DNA of 64,000 nucleotides from Lunularia cruciata (lineage: Eukaryota > Streptophyta > Marchantiopsida > Lunulariales > Lunulariaceae): assembly GCA_948567375.1 (NCBI GenBank), contig OX419757.1, positions 58,218,001 through 58,282,000 of the forward strand. The letters run 5' to 3'. The number at the start of each line of letters is the position of its first letter. Within the stretch, counting starts at the first letter, position 1. Under the pieces are notes generated by a model. That model did no database searches. It was not told the DNA's origin and worked only from the letters and a program-made list of their open reading frames with translations. The position numbers were made by a program, and so were the translations under genes. Positions 34,893-46,900 of the stretch are shown here, in pieces.

Positions 34893-35392
34893 TCTCCAGG
34901 TCTTGGGAACAAGACAGAGGACTTGAAGGTAAGAAGACATTCCAATCCGTCAACATTGTACTCTTAGAGCATTCAAGCAGTCTGCTGAAACGTCCTTTAC
35001 AGCTGTGCCATTGAAAGTCCGGATCCCGGGGATTACCGGGCGTTCAGGTTTGTAGGATTTTCTCCTCCTCTGAAGACATCATTGAGTTTGTCACTTATGT
35101 GCTTGCTACTTGTATATTCAGGATTAGGCCGCTGCTAAAGCCAAAGATACTCTGAAGGCAGGAACTTATAGACCCGGGAGCAAAGCTCGCAGTGCAGGAA
35201 AGGATATTCAGGCGATGCAACCGCCTTAGCCACGTCAAGATTCAAGGACCCTCCAAAAGAGGCCGAGGGCTCTGCCAAGGATGCTCCAATATCGATTCAG
35301 TCGGGATTTATTGATGGATCGAACAAGGGCAAGTCAGCCTCCATCTGGCCTCGAGAAAGACGGAGAACGCAGTGAATAGTCTTGAAGATTAG
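34893..35392 (+). pseudogene. LEA-like pseudogene
   Basis: The end of the middle exon (about 34893-34929, GLGNKTEDLK, then GTAAGA), an intron, and a last exon (35122-35392, acceptor TTCAG) match gene 41748-42682. The last exon starts GAT TAG where the gene has GAT CAA, so it opens with a stop. Frameshifts follow (GSKARSAGKDIQA is still readable). The transit peptide and most of the first repeats are absent. The Ty1/copia element begins 2 bp after its stop. Confidence 0.8.
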
Positions 35393-35394
35393 AA

Positions 35395-35771
35395 TGTTAT
35401 GTTTACCTTGTTATTAGTGACTCGGTTGATTATTGAAGACTATGATCGTCAAGAGCAAACGTGACCGATGAAACAGCAAGGTGAGGGACTGGCCCTTATT
35501 CAAAGACGACTATGGCAAAGTCTTAAAGTGCCTACGTACAGTGAGTGACCCAATATTCAGGAAGTCCTGCAAGTCAGTATTCAGGAGTTCAGCCGAATGT
35601 ATGTGACGAGGAAGTATCTTTGTTTGTTTATCTATATAGAGAGAGAAATAAAGTGTTGGGTGTGAGACTGTTTCGGCACGTGGAGGTAGCATCCGCTATA
35701 ACAGTTATTTACTGTTATCCTTTGATTATTTGCTTATTGGGGTTTATGATATACTTTTGCAAGAGGTTCAA
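35395..35771 (+). repeat. 5' LTR of copia-1
   Basis: About 377 bp. It resembles 39980-40343 at TGATTATTGAAGACTATG, in the repeated short block AATATTCAGGAAGTCC, and in GGGGTTTATGAT near the end. Confidence 0.8.
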
Positions 35772-35854
35772 GTGGTATCGGAGTCTAGTTGGTCCAGAAA
35801 AAGAAGATCCTTAGATCTGAGAGTGCAGTGAAGTGAGTCCAGAAGCAAGTCCAA

Positions 35855-36780
35855 GGGTGATATGGATATCAAATGCTAAATTTGCACTAGAGAAGTTTGA
35901 TGGAAAAAAATAAATTTGGACAGAAGAAAATCCATGGCAAAGCAATGGCAGAGGTGATATCCATATCAAATGCTAAACTTGCACAGGAGAAGTTTGCCGC
36001 AAATAATAATAACTTTGGCAACTGAAGATGAAGGACCTTCTTGTCCAACAAGGGCTGCACAGAGCGCTAAGAAAAAGACATGAGGACAAAAGTGATGAGG
36101 AGGGGGAAGATGGAGATGCAGATCTCATAGCTATTGGCATTAATCTGTTGAACCTTTGCTGATGAAGTGCTATACAATATTATGAATGAAGAATCTGCAC
36201 CATAACTATGGGCAAAACTGGAGAATCTTTATATGACAAAGTCATTGACAAATTGACTATATCTTAAACAAAAGTTGTATATGTTGCATATGAAGGAATG
36301 ACAAAGTATTATGTAGCACCTCAATGTTTCAACAAAATCATTAGTGAGTTGATGAACATAGATGTCGAATTAGAAGAGGAGGATAAGGCATTGCTGTTAT
36401 TGACTTCACTTTCTCCATCATATGAGCATCTGGTCACAACTCTTGTATATGGGAAGAATGATATAACTTTGAGGAAGTCACTTCAACATTATTGTCCAAT
36501 GATATGCAAAAAAATCCAATTAAGAAAACAAAACTCCAGAGGCTCTATTTATCAGAGGAAGGACAAGAGAGAGAAATCAGATCAAGAGTAAATCAAGATC
36601 CAAGTCTAGAACTGGAGGTTTCAAAGGAAAATGTTGGATTTGTGGGAAGGCTGGATATTTCAAGATGGATTTTAACAACAAGAGGTTTGAGTACAACAAG
36701 GATAACTTTCAGATCAAGCAAATATTGCTGAGTCATCTGGTTTTGTAGATGATGTTCTATGTGTTATCCAGGACAAAAAT
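35855..36780 (+). pseudogene. Copia-1 gag
   Basis: Fragments read MKDLLVQQGLHRAL, VLYNIMNEESAP, LWAKLENLYMTKSLTN and EEDKALLLLTSLSPSYEHLVTTL, the UBN2-type gag of Tork/TNT1-like elements. A knuckle remnant (CWICGKAGYFK) is at about 36630. A duplicated block GATATCAAATGCTAAA at about 35867 and 35958 lies in the leader. Confidence 0.85.
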
Positions 36781-36789
36781 CAATTTGAG

Positions 36790-37760
36790 TAGTAATGGAT
36801 ATTGGACCGAGGTTGCTCTTACCCTATGTGTCTAAATAAGGAGTGGTTTCATGAGTAGAAACCATTTAATGGAGGATCTGTAATAATGGGGAACAACATG
36901 GCTTGTAAACCTATTGGCATTGGTACAATACACATTAAGTTGTTTGAAGGTGTTGTGAGAACTCTTGCTGATGTGAGGCATGTTTCTGAGTTAAGGAAGA
37001 ATTTGATATCACTTGGCACTTTGAACTCAAATGCTTGGAGGTGGGGAAGAGAAAATGGAACACTTAAGGTATCAAAAGGAGCATTTGTAAATGAAGAGCA
37101 AGAAGATAGGAAATCTTTATGAGCTTGTTGGAGATACCTTTACCAGAGGAGTGGCAAGTACTACTTTTGAAAAGGAATATCCAAAAGATCTTACTCGCTT
37201 ATGGCACCTGCGTTTGGGTCATATGAGTGAAAGAGGTCTAAGTGAATTAGCCAAGAAACAACTTCTGAAGGGCCTTAAAAGTTAAAAGTTAAAATTTTGT
37301 GAGCGTTGTGTAATAGGAAAGCAATGGAGGGTGAGCATTTCCATAGGATTTCATTGCAGAAAGGGAATTTTAGACTATATGCATTTTGATGTTGGGGGCC
37401 TTGCACCTATAGCTTCAAAATCTGGAGCATTATATTTTGTATCTTTGGTTGATGATTACTCTAGGAGAGTATGGGTCTACACCATGAAGCAAAAATCAGA
37501 GGTCTTCTCTATATTTAAACAATGGAAGATGATGATTGAGAAACAAACTAGAAGGAAAGTGAAGTGTTTGAGATCTGATAATGGTGGAGAATATAAATTT
37601 GGAGATTTTGATAGATAATGTAAGAGTGAAGGGACAATTCATCACTTTACCATACTAGGTATCCCTCAACAAAATGGTGTGGTAGAGTGGATAAATTTTA
37701 CACTCTTGGAGAAAGCAAGAAGTATGTTAAAAAATGTAGGATTCAAGAAGATCTTTTGGT
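36790..37760 (+). pseudogene. Copia-1 protease and integrase
   Basis: The protease remnant reads WILDRGCSYPMC; the active-site Asp-Ser-Gly has become Asp-Arg-Gly. The pre-integrase zinc region is LWHLRLGHMSERGL. The integrase core has DVGGLAP, VDDYSRRVWVY, LRSDNGGEY and GVVEWINFTLLEKAR, so the catalytic Asp and Glu can still be seen. Several stops. Confidence 0.88.
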
Positions 37761-38320
37761 AAAAATTTCTCCCTCTACAAATATTGAGTGTAAGACACTT
37801 CTGGAAAATGGACAGGTTGGCATGTTGATTACTCTTCACTTAGAGTGTTTGGATGCATAGCTTATGTTCATATTAAACAAGAGCATAGAACAAAGTGATC
37901 CCAAACCTAGAAAATATATATTCTTGGGATGTGAGAAGGATACAGAGAGATATAGATTATGGGATCCCAAAGGGTGTTTTCTTGTTGTGAGTAGGGATGT
38001 AGTTTTTTTATAAGACTAGTATGATGGAGATGATTACTATAGCAAAAGAAAAGAAAAAACAAATTCCGTCAAATTATGTTAAGATAGATATTGATCTTGG
38101 AAGTGAAGACATCTCACCTCCTGTAGATCTACCAAGTGAACCATTAGAAGAGTAAATTCTAAAAGTGATTCATGATCATAAGTATCCAAATAGGGATAGA
38201 AGTACTCCAAAGAGATTTGATGATTCATTTGTAGCTTATGTTCTTATTACATAGAATGGTGAACCTTCTTTGTATGAAGAGACAATGCAAGATCAAGAGT
38301 GTAAAAAATGACTCTATGCA

Positions 38321-39592
38321 ATGGAAGAGGAGACAAAGTCTTTGGCCAAAAACCAAACTTATAGAATTGAAAAATTACCTATAGGAAAGAAGGCAATTGG
38401 TTGTAGATGGATATTTCAAAGGAAAAAAGGACTTCCAAAATCAGGTGGAGATAGATACAAATCAAGGCTTGTAGAAAAAGGTTATAGCCAAAAAGAAGGT
38501 ATTTACTTCAATGAAATTTTTACACCAATGGTTAAAATATAATTTTTGCCTTGTTGGCAATAGTTGTGTTGCATAACTTGGAGTTGGAGCAATTAGATGT
38601 TATAACTACTTTTTACATGGAGAATTGGAGGAAGAGATTTACATGCATCAACCTAGAGGTTTTGTGTACCAAGGAATGAGAACCTAATTTGCAGGTTACG
38701 CAAGTCTTTATATGGACTAAAGCAAAGGCTAAGACTTTGGTACATGAAATTTAATGCTTTCATGTTGAAACATGGATATAACAGAAGTGATTCAGGTTGT
38801 TGTGTATACCTCAAGAAGCTAAATGGACCTAGAGTATTTGATTTAATCATCTTGGTACTATATGTGGAGGATATGTTGATTGCCACTGAGGATATGGTTG
38901 AGGTGGAGAAATTGAAAGCACAACTTGGTAAGGAGTTTGATATATAGGACTTGGGTTCTTCAAAGAGGGTGCTTGGGATTGAAATCCACTGGGACAAGAG
39001 CAAGGGAAAGTTATGGATATCTCAAAGCAGATATTTGGAAAAATTACTTGCTCATTTTGGCATGGAGAATGACAAACCAGTGAGCACTCCAATGGCAAGT
39101 CATTTCATGATATCATTGGAGCAATGTACATCAAATGAGGAGGAGAGAAAAGGAATGTCAAATATTCCTTATTCTAGTGTTGTTAGGAGTTTAATGTATG
39201 CTATAGTCTGCACTTGACCAGACATCTCATATGTTGTGAATATGGTGAGTATATACATGGCAAATCCAAGGAAACAAAATTGGGAAGTTGTGAAGTGGAT
39301 ACTTTGTTACTTGAAAGGAACTATAAATATTGGCACAGCTTTTGATGTGAAGAAGAACCGAGAAGGAGGAATTAAAGGGTATGTAGATTCTGATTTTGCA
39401 AGGGACTTGGATAAGAGAAGGTCTACAACAAGATTTATTTTTACACTTCTTGGTGATCCATTACATTGGAAGTCTACTCTCCAATCTACTGTTGCTCTTT
39501 CTACTACTGAGGCAGAATATATGGCAACAACTGAGGCTATTAAAGAGACAATATGGCTACAAAGATTAGCCAAGGATGCAAGGACTCACTAA
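38321..39592 (+). pseudogene. Copia-1 reverse transcriptase and RNase H
   Basis: RT begins MEEETKSLAKNQTYRIEKLP and continues GCRWIFQRKKG, then NAFMLKHGYNRSDSGCCVY. The catalytic YVDD box reads YVEDM, with GAG at 38867-38869, so the second Asp position is changed. RNase H (39236-39592) keeps GYVDSDFARDLDKRRS and LSTTEAEYMATTEA. A 101-bp duplication follows at about 39532-39720. Confidence 0.88.
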
Positions 39593-39979
39593 CATGAAGT
39601 CCAGAATTTTTTGTGAATATGTGGCAAGAATTGAGGCTACTAAAGAGACAATATGGCTACAAAGATTAGCCAAGGGTGCAAGGATTCACTAACATAAAGT
39701 CCAGAAATTTTTGTGATATCCAGTGTGCTATTAATTTAGCTAAGAATCAAGTATATCATTCAAGGACAAAGCATGTTGATACGAGACCTCGTTTTATTAG
39801 GGAAGCAATTACAAATGGTGAGATCAATTTGCAAAAGCTCGGCATAGAGGTATATGTTCCGCAGCTTATATATTTATTAAACTTGTTTAAGCCGATAAGT
39901 TCAAGTTATGCATGAACTTATTCAACCGTCAATGTTGTTATTTGGAATGATATGGTTGATACAAACAAAAGGTGGTGAT

Positions 39980-40343
39980 TGTTATGTTTAGTTTGTTATT
40001 AGTAATTTGACTGATTATTGAAGACTATGCCAGTTAGAGCAAATGTAAATGATGAAATAGCAAGGTGTGAGATATCCCTTTATCTAGAAATATTCAATCT
40101 AGATTATGGGAAAGTATTATGGTGACTAGATACCTTGAGCGGTCAATATTCAGAAAGTCCCGCCGGTCAATATTCAAAAGTTCAACTGAATGACAGTGAT
40201 GAGGAACTATTTGGTTTTTATATATTTTTATATATGTATATATATCGGGGAGGTAGCTTCCAAGATAGCAAGTGAACGACGTTTCCAAGATAGCAAGTGA
40301 ACGACGTTAATGGGGTTTATGATGTGCTATTGCGAGAGGTTCC
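39980..40343 (+). repeat. 3' LTR of copia-1
   Basis: About 364 bp, with an extra 26-bp tandem duplication (CCAAGATAGCAAGTGAACGA twice, 40259-40308) that the 5' LTR lacks. Confidence 0.8.
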
Positions 40344-41490
40344 GGGACTGCGTTCTCCCAATCTAGAAATATCAATAATCTGGCTGACAATTCTGTTTGA
40401 TCTGTAGGCATCATTAAGGCTAGCCCTTGATGAGGCTCAGGTCCAAAGCTAAGAAGTTTCATGAACATCCGTCCTGATCGGCAACTGAACATTCGATGAG
40501 TACTCGTACAACTTTATCCCCCTATTGTAATACTAAAGTGAATATGTAAGATTTTGTATGACTCACTGGTGCTCCCGCACGCGATGGTGGTTCATTTGAT
40601 GGAGTGGAATTGAAGAGTCGATTCATTTTGCCAACTGTCTCAAGGTCGATTTAACAAATCTTCAACCGCCAAACGCAGAATAAACCTGTCTGAATCAGCT
40701 ACACATGTATGTTGTGGAAAATTAGAAACTCAAAACTTATGCAATCTCGTGATCAATCTGCTACTCGTAGAACATATGCGGGTCCCCGTCGAGCCCCGTC
40801 TCTGTTTATGAGAATGTTGAGAGGAGCTTTCGCTCTTGCCAAACCTGTAAGGTGCGCGGGGCATCAAGTCAATCACAACGAACTATTCGCATCCCCTTTC
40901 AGACGTCAACCCAATGTCAAAGCCTAAGATCAAAGATCTGTCTGCATCGTCAATAAATTACTCGTTATACACCGTTGGTTGTTACAGATATCGAATAATA
41001 TCGCTTCAAGTTACGGCGGTAATGTGTACGTAACAGACTAAAAGGGAGTGCTTGATCTTACGTCAGTTTCCCAGTGACTAGAACAGAAAGAAAAACTGTC
41101 GAAACGTACATCTACAACATCTTACATGATCACCTCAACCAGAACAATACTCTCTTTCTACATTCAAATTTCAACATCGATCTTGGCATGTAAAACAGCA
41201 TTTCTACTGGCCCTGTATTTACAAGTTAGAGCTTAACGGTCGATAGTTACCTTGGAGCAACCTGGATTGCGTGATAGTTCTCCGCGTAGTTGTTGTCTAA
41301 TTTGTAATCATTAATCAGTTATTACGTGGTGAAATGCTCTCGATAAAGCCTTGAGGTTTTTCTTGACACCAATTCACGAATAGATAGAAAAAGCTGTACG
41401 CGTCGACTACCCCAAGTTCTAAATTGAATGCCTGGTAGAATGTTCTTCCCACCTGGAGGGCACATATACGGTGAGACCTGACGACCAGCC
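40344..41490. other. Intergenic, no gene recognised
   Basis: Short open stretches only (for example 40709-40927), without a domain I know. No RNA gene seen. Confidence 0.5.
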
Positions 41491-41493
41491 GTC

Positions 41494-41564
41494 CACGTGT
41501 TGCGGAGAGATGGATTCGAATCGACGCCTGCCTTGTCGACCTCCGAGTTCCAAGAGGTATATAA
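41494..41564 (+). promoter_or_regulatory. G-box/ABRE-like motif and TATA box before LEA gene 2
   Basis: CCACGTGT (core CACGTG at 41494-41499) lies about 60 bp before TATATAA at 41558-41564, itself about 184 bp before the ATG. CACGTG followed by T is an ABRE-like G-box, the usual abscisic-acid control site of LEA genes. Presence and spacing are seen; regulation is inferred. Confidence 0.5.
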
Positions 41565-41747
41565 TGCACTCATCGGTTCAAGCAGAAAGAATCTCAGCGT
41601 CCAAGTTCAAAGTTACAATTGCGAATCTGTGCAGCTCTCTCTGTACAATCCGTACAACTGCGAATCTCTACGCGAAGTCTAATACTCCGTGTCACCGATT
41701 CCTTTCAAACTCGTCGTTAAACATTGTCGTAGCCCACTCTAAGCGCC

Positions 41748-42682
41748 ATGGTATCCGTATCGATGATTGCTGTGACTGCTTCGTCTGTACAGCCCGGAGC
41801 TCTTTTCTCTGGTAAGAGCATGAAGGCTGCCGTCCCTACTTCAAGCTTTGTTCATCTGGGATCTACTGCAAATATGAAGGGTGTACATTTGGCAGTGGCG
41901 GTGGGACCTTGGTCACGATCACGTACGGTACGCCCGGTCGTTGTCCGAGCTGAAGATGATGGCACCGGCGTGATGGACTCAGTGAAGGAAGGGGCCGATC
42001 AGGTGGCACAAAATATGAAAAACGGAGCGAACAAAGCCGGTGATTTTGTGTCTGACGCAGCTGCAAATGTTAAGCAAGGTGCCCAGAATGCAGTAGAGAC
42101 TGTGAAGGATAAAGCAAGCGACCTCACCGGGCAGGCCAAGAGCGCTAGTCAGGATTTTGGGAGCAAGGCGGAGGGCTTGAAGGTAAATAAGAGAACTGTC
42201 CCGCTTGTCAATTTTGCTAGAGTTGCGCTCGACACTGACACTCGATTTGCACTTGTAATTAGTCTATGAATGTTCTTGAGAAGTAGCATTGCAGGGACTT
42301 CAGAAGTTGGAAATGTAGTTCAAAAGTTTCTCCGACAATCCAAATTCAATCGATTTTCTTACTAACATGCTTCACTTTGTGTGTGATTCAGGATCAAGCC
42401 GCTGGCAAGGCAGAAGAAACTAAGGATAATCTTCAGGAAAAAGCTGATAGGACCGGGAGCAAAGCAGAAAGTGCAGGAAAGAATATTCAGGCGAAAGCAG
42501 ATGATGCTACCTCATCTGCGAAGTCAGGATTCCAGGATGCAGCCAACAAGGCCGGGGGCTCTGTTAAGGATGCATCAAGGTCTGCTCAGTCGGGATTTGA
42601 TGAGGCGTCGAACAAGGCACAGTCGGGTCTCGATGAGGCCTCGAGAAAGACAGAAAACGCAGCAAATGATCTCAAGAATTAG
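41748..42682 (+). CDS. Chloroplast LEA-like protein, gene 2 (2 exons)
   Basis: Exons 41748-42182 and 42392-42682 (donor GTAAAT, acceptor TTCAG) give 241 residues. Residues 1 to about 68 form a Ser/Ala/Val-rich, acid-poor transit peptide with VVVRAEDD at the likely cleavage site. The mature part repeats the gene-1 design: DSVKEGADQVAQNMKNG, ETVKDKASDLTGQAKSASQ, then SAQSGFDEASNKAQSGLDE, ending NDLKN. Compared with gene 1 it lacks the intron after the AEDD codons but keeps the second intron at the same codon. A G-box and TATA box lie upstream. Likely a stress-protective hydrophilin of the plastid; that is inference from the family. Confidence 0.88.
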
Positions 42683-44239
42683 ACACCCATATCTTACTCG
42701 TCGACAATTTTGGTATGAACCTAAATGAGGCACCACATGATGAAAGCAAGATGCCTTATCCTCAGTCTTAGGTTATAAACAGGGACGAAGTTAATTCTGT
42801 AGTGAACGGTAGTTTCTGGCTTTGTATATACAGCTAGGGATTTGTACGACCATGTCCCTTCAGATTGTATCATAAAGAGACCTGGTTGCGGTGACATACT
42901 TGTGGGTTCGTATTGGAGATATGAACTATATACACATATGTACTACTCTTGCATGTCGTGCCCGTTTATCTCCAACAGTCTCAACATAGGGAAGTATGCT
43001 GGGCTAAACTTCTGTCTGTTGGCTACATCTGACAAACGCTGCCATGAAGGTATCAACCCTATATGTAAGGTGAAATTGAAACAAAATCTGTGATGATTAC
43101 TCCAAATTGCTACGACGATCAACTAATACAGTTTTTGTCGGCAATATAGATCTGATTGAAAGAACGAGACCTAGTTACTCTGGTTTAGACAAGATTCCCT
43201 CTATCTTCTGATCCTAAACCCTTAACTACTTGCAAACCCTCAAAAGGACGTGCAGGCAAAAATTCCGCCCGAAACGATCCTTGCTCGAACTTCAAAGCTT
43301 TGGAAATTGCTCTAGGAAAACATAGCGCATCTATCTTATCATCATTGTTCGTTCTTTCCGTAGATCCGACAGATCCGTTAACGGATCTGTCAGATCTATA
43401 TAGCATAAGTCTCAATCAGTATGTACTTTAGCATTGCTCAGCCTCTTCCGACGGGATAGTCCTTCAGATTATTGTACTCTTGAATAAATCAGTTATTACA
43501 CAGTTTTCCTCCTTTATGTATATGAAATAGTTGAGGTGATCCATATCTAACGTCAGTGCCTACTTACATATGGAGTGACTATTCAAACTTCTCTATTTCA
43601 GATACTTAGTCCCGTATGTCTAACGGTTACTGTGGTTAGATATATATAGGTTACATGTAGTGACTACTCTAATTCAATACTCAATGCTCTAGACTAAACA
43701 ATTACTGTTCAATAACATTATTTCCAGGAATACTCCCAACACTTCTATCTTATCATCAAGTAATGGAATCAAGAGTATGCTCAGAGAATTCCTATTCGAA
43801 TTTTGATTTTGCAGGAACGTTTTGTGGAACAGATGTCTACGCAGCGATCCTGCGGGTTTGAAGACACATATACCGGATAGACTTCGATCTGCTTCCACCG
43901 CAGGAAATCATCACCTGTAGTAACGTGAGTAGGTTAAGAAGCTCAACAATAAAAGATCCGTGAGTTTCGATTTGGCCCAATAATTACGATTAGCTAAACA
44001 TTGAGATGATTGGTTGTCGCGGTGATTGCAAGCGTGCATGGAGTATGTAATCGCTATTAAGTTCGGTTGATTTAGGTAATTGTGGCGTGTAGAAGGTTAC
44101 CATGTCTTACCAAATTAGAAGCGGTTGTAACCGGGCACAAATAGTATTATAAATTCTCGATTTATAATACTTCCACATCGCACAACAAATATCATTTTTG
44201 GTGTAGATCTATTGTAGATCAATCTCGTCCCCATTCCTA
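42683..44239. other. Intergenic, no gene recognised
   Basis: It contains a long palindrome at 43362-43397. Short open stretches on both strands show no domain. Confidence 0.5.
43362..43397. repeat. Long palindrome
   Basis: The 24-nt core at 43368-43391 (GACAGATCCG TTAA CGGATCTGTC) is a perfect palindrome. The flanking AGATCC and AGATCT extend it to 36 nt with one mismatch pair. Confidence 0.9.
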
Positions 44240-44416
44240 GATTCCTAGATGCCCTCATCATGCAACGCAGTAGCCCGGTACGATTGACTTTTCATCGCTT
44301 CGTCATAATATCGAACCACTCAAGGCAAATTCAACAACAAGATGTGCGGACCGACCTCGACCTCCTCGAGTACCCACTTGGTATGAAAACTCACGCCCTA
44401 GCACTATCAAACTCCA

Positions 44417-45107
44417 ATGTTCCTCCGAGGTCGTCACGCACATCATGGACATCATCTTATCGGAGGATGCCTGGACACACTCAAAAACATCTTTGCAACA
44501 CAAGGTATCATGGCTACCACGAGGCTCCAGAGGTACAAAACGGATGAACAGACAAACATGAAGAAATTGGAAGAGATTGTTCTGATGTGCGGTGTCATAT
44601 CAAATGAAGATTTCACTTACAATATTCTTTTTGCCCTCCTTACCTCATGGGACACTTTCATCAATGCAAAACAAGGTACCACTAAATTGGTCGAAGTCAT
44701 CGCTCTCATCTTACAGGAGGAAGCAAGTCGCTAGAATCGTGACTCAATCTTCACAGGCCTAATTACTAAGGGCAGCCAAACCAGCAAAGTACAAAGCCAA
44801 AGTTTGGCAAAGGCATTTTTTTGTCATGGGTACAACAAAGAAGGCCATATCTGACCAGAGTATAGATCTTCAAGGAATCCCATACGAACAGTTCAGCTCC
44901 TCTGGCGGTAAGCATTGGCACGGAGCTCATGTGGTCAAACTCAATGATTTGTGGCCCTTGAAGACACAAAAAACTTACTCACTAAGGGAGAAGCCTGACT
45001 AGTGAACATTGGGTCCCAAAACCACATTGTACAGACTGCTGCCTTCATAAATTACACCAAGACTCCATGCAGCACCATCCCTGGTGCTTGTGCCGCTTGA
45101 GGTTACG
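44417..45107 (+). pseudogene. Copia-2 gag
   Basis: 44417-44734 reads ILFALLTSWDTFINAKQG and VEVIALILQEEASR, typical of copia gag. A knuckle remnant FCHGYNKEGHI follows at about 44816-44850, its first Cys already lost to Phe and a stop after it. Confidence 0.7.
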
Positions 45108-45850
45108 GTGATGCTTAATTTACCTGAAGTGAATCATCTGGATTCTGGACTCGGTTGTTAGGGTTTTCATGTAGACTGGGCTATTCAGGTTTACTATCTA
45201 TGTGGTATCTCTGACTCCTTGTCGCGAGTTTGATATACAGGAGAGAGAAAGTGAGTTCTGGAAGACGTAAGATTCTGGGTTGAAGCCTTGTTGGATTTGA
45301 AATTCAAGCTCAGAGACTCGTAACGAACTGCTGTATGTTGGAGATTAAGGGAACCTTAAAGTAAGTCAACTTGGCGCATGTGAAGTTGGACCCACATTCG
45401 ACGGTCATTCAAGGGGCTTCTCCACCGGTGCATGTCTGGGTCATTGGATTGAGACACACATGCTTGCGTTTAGCAATCTGTCAATTTAAATGTGCTGGGA
45501 TAATAAGAATAAATGCACATTTTATTTTGCATCAAGCTCTTACTTACAGAATTGTACGAATATTCCATTTTTGTTCCGGGACGATTGTGTATATCAATCT
45601 GTTGTAAATAGTTTGGCCACCTTAGGCTACTTTATCAATGCATGTGGTATCAGGATAATCTAATGTTCCAAGCATGCTCAAAGGAGCAACAGTATAATCT
45701 TCAGGCACTTGTGAAGTTGAAGTAATCTTGTGAAAATCCTGATATGCTCAAAGTAGATCAGTCGTACGACGTTTCCGTGGTCGTGCTTGTTGATGTGACT
45801 CCTTCTTTCGGACATCGACGAATGCATGGGCTGATTCCTTATTGATTCAA
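45108..45850 (+). other. Unidentified insert in copia-2, LTR-like
   Basis: It interrupts the protease region of copia-2. The stretch from TGAGGTTACGG (45109) to ATCAATGCA (about 45641) has TG/CA ends. TGTGGTATCAGG follows, in which 45644-45654 resembles an initiator-Met primer binding site. It could be the 5' end of a truncated LTR element. No second copy is visible in the window. Confidence 0.35.
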
Positions 45851-45859
45851 GATCATGCT

Positions 45860-46900
45860 AGAATAAATTACAGTAATGAGGAAGCCACAGGTGATGTGCA
45901 TGTTTCATTTCTCACTAAGGCCGGGACAGTTCCTGTCACCTTGAAAGATATCCTACATGCACCTAGCCTCAAATACAACCTCTTGTCACCCAGTCGTCTA
46001 TAGGACGGCGATCCCTCCTTCATTGGAAAGGGAGACAAACTACACATCATGGAAGGTTCATGCAACATAAGATATGGACTCAAGATAGGCAATCTCTACC
46101 ACATGGGGATACAAACTCAAACACCAAAGCCCCCACGAGCACTCTTAGTTCACACAACCTGTACTTAGTATGAATGGCATTGCGCCTTAGGCCACATTGA
46201 CAAAAGCTAACTATAATAGATGGAAGGCCTCAATCTTGTTGAGAGTATAAAAGTTGACAAGTCATCCAACCCGATTTTGATTGTGAGATGTGCATCTAGG
46301 CAACACACTCTAGAGCACCATTCCTTGAGATTGCCACCATGCAGTACCATCAAGTTGGCAATCTCACATTTTCTAACATTTGGGAGCCTGCTCAAATTGC
46401 CTCCCTTTAGGGCAATCACTATGTTATCAATTTCACAAATGTTGGATCCTAATATGTCATGATTTTCTTCATGAAGTCTCGTGATTTTGCCTTGGGTCTT
46501 GGGTCAAACTATTTTCAAAATTTCTTGCATTCCAAAGTGGGAGGCATATTAAGGCACTTCAAGTTGATAATGCAAAGGAATACATAGTGGACACTTCAAG
46601 GCATGTTTTGAAGCTGAAGGTGAAGGTATTATTCTTTGCACCGTTGGTCATTACTCACCCGCACAGAACAGCATTGTTGAACGCCTCAACCAAACCCTAG
46701 CTAAACGCACCCGTGCCATGCTATTGGCACACAAATCTGCAAAAATTCTTTGGCAAGAGGCATTTACCTATGCATGCTTTCTCAAGAATAGGACTCCACA
46801 TAGGGACTTTGAGGCACAACACCTTACCAACTCTTTTGGAGCAAACATCAAGAGTTTGGGGATCCCTTGTTGAGTCCTTGTACCCACTTATAGACACACC
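45860..46900 (+). pseudogene. Copia-2 protease tail and integrase
   Basis: VPVTLKDILHAPSLKYNLLSPSRL is the conserved end of copia protease (about 45930-46000). The integrase zinc region is WHCALGHIDKS. The core end is NSIVERLNQTLAKRTRAMLLAH (about 46670-46735) with the catalytic Glu. Confidence 0.8.

Larger units (their letters stand above)
35395..40343 (+). mobile_element. Copia-1: Ty1/copia LTR retrotransposon
   Basis: LTRs lie at about 35395-35771 and 39980-40343 (TGTTATGTTTA to GAGGTTC). The primer binding site TGGTATCGGAGTC follows the 5' LTR. A purine tract AAAAGGTGGTGAT precedes the 3' LTR. The order gag, protease, integrase, RT, RNase H is that of Ty1/copia. Many stops and frameshifts; no clear target duplication. 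Confidence 0.92.
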
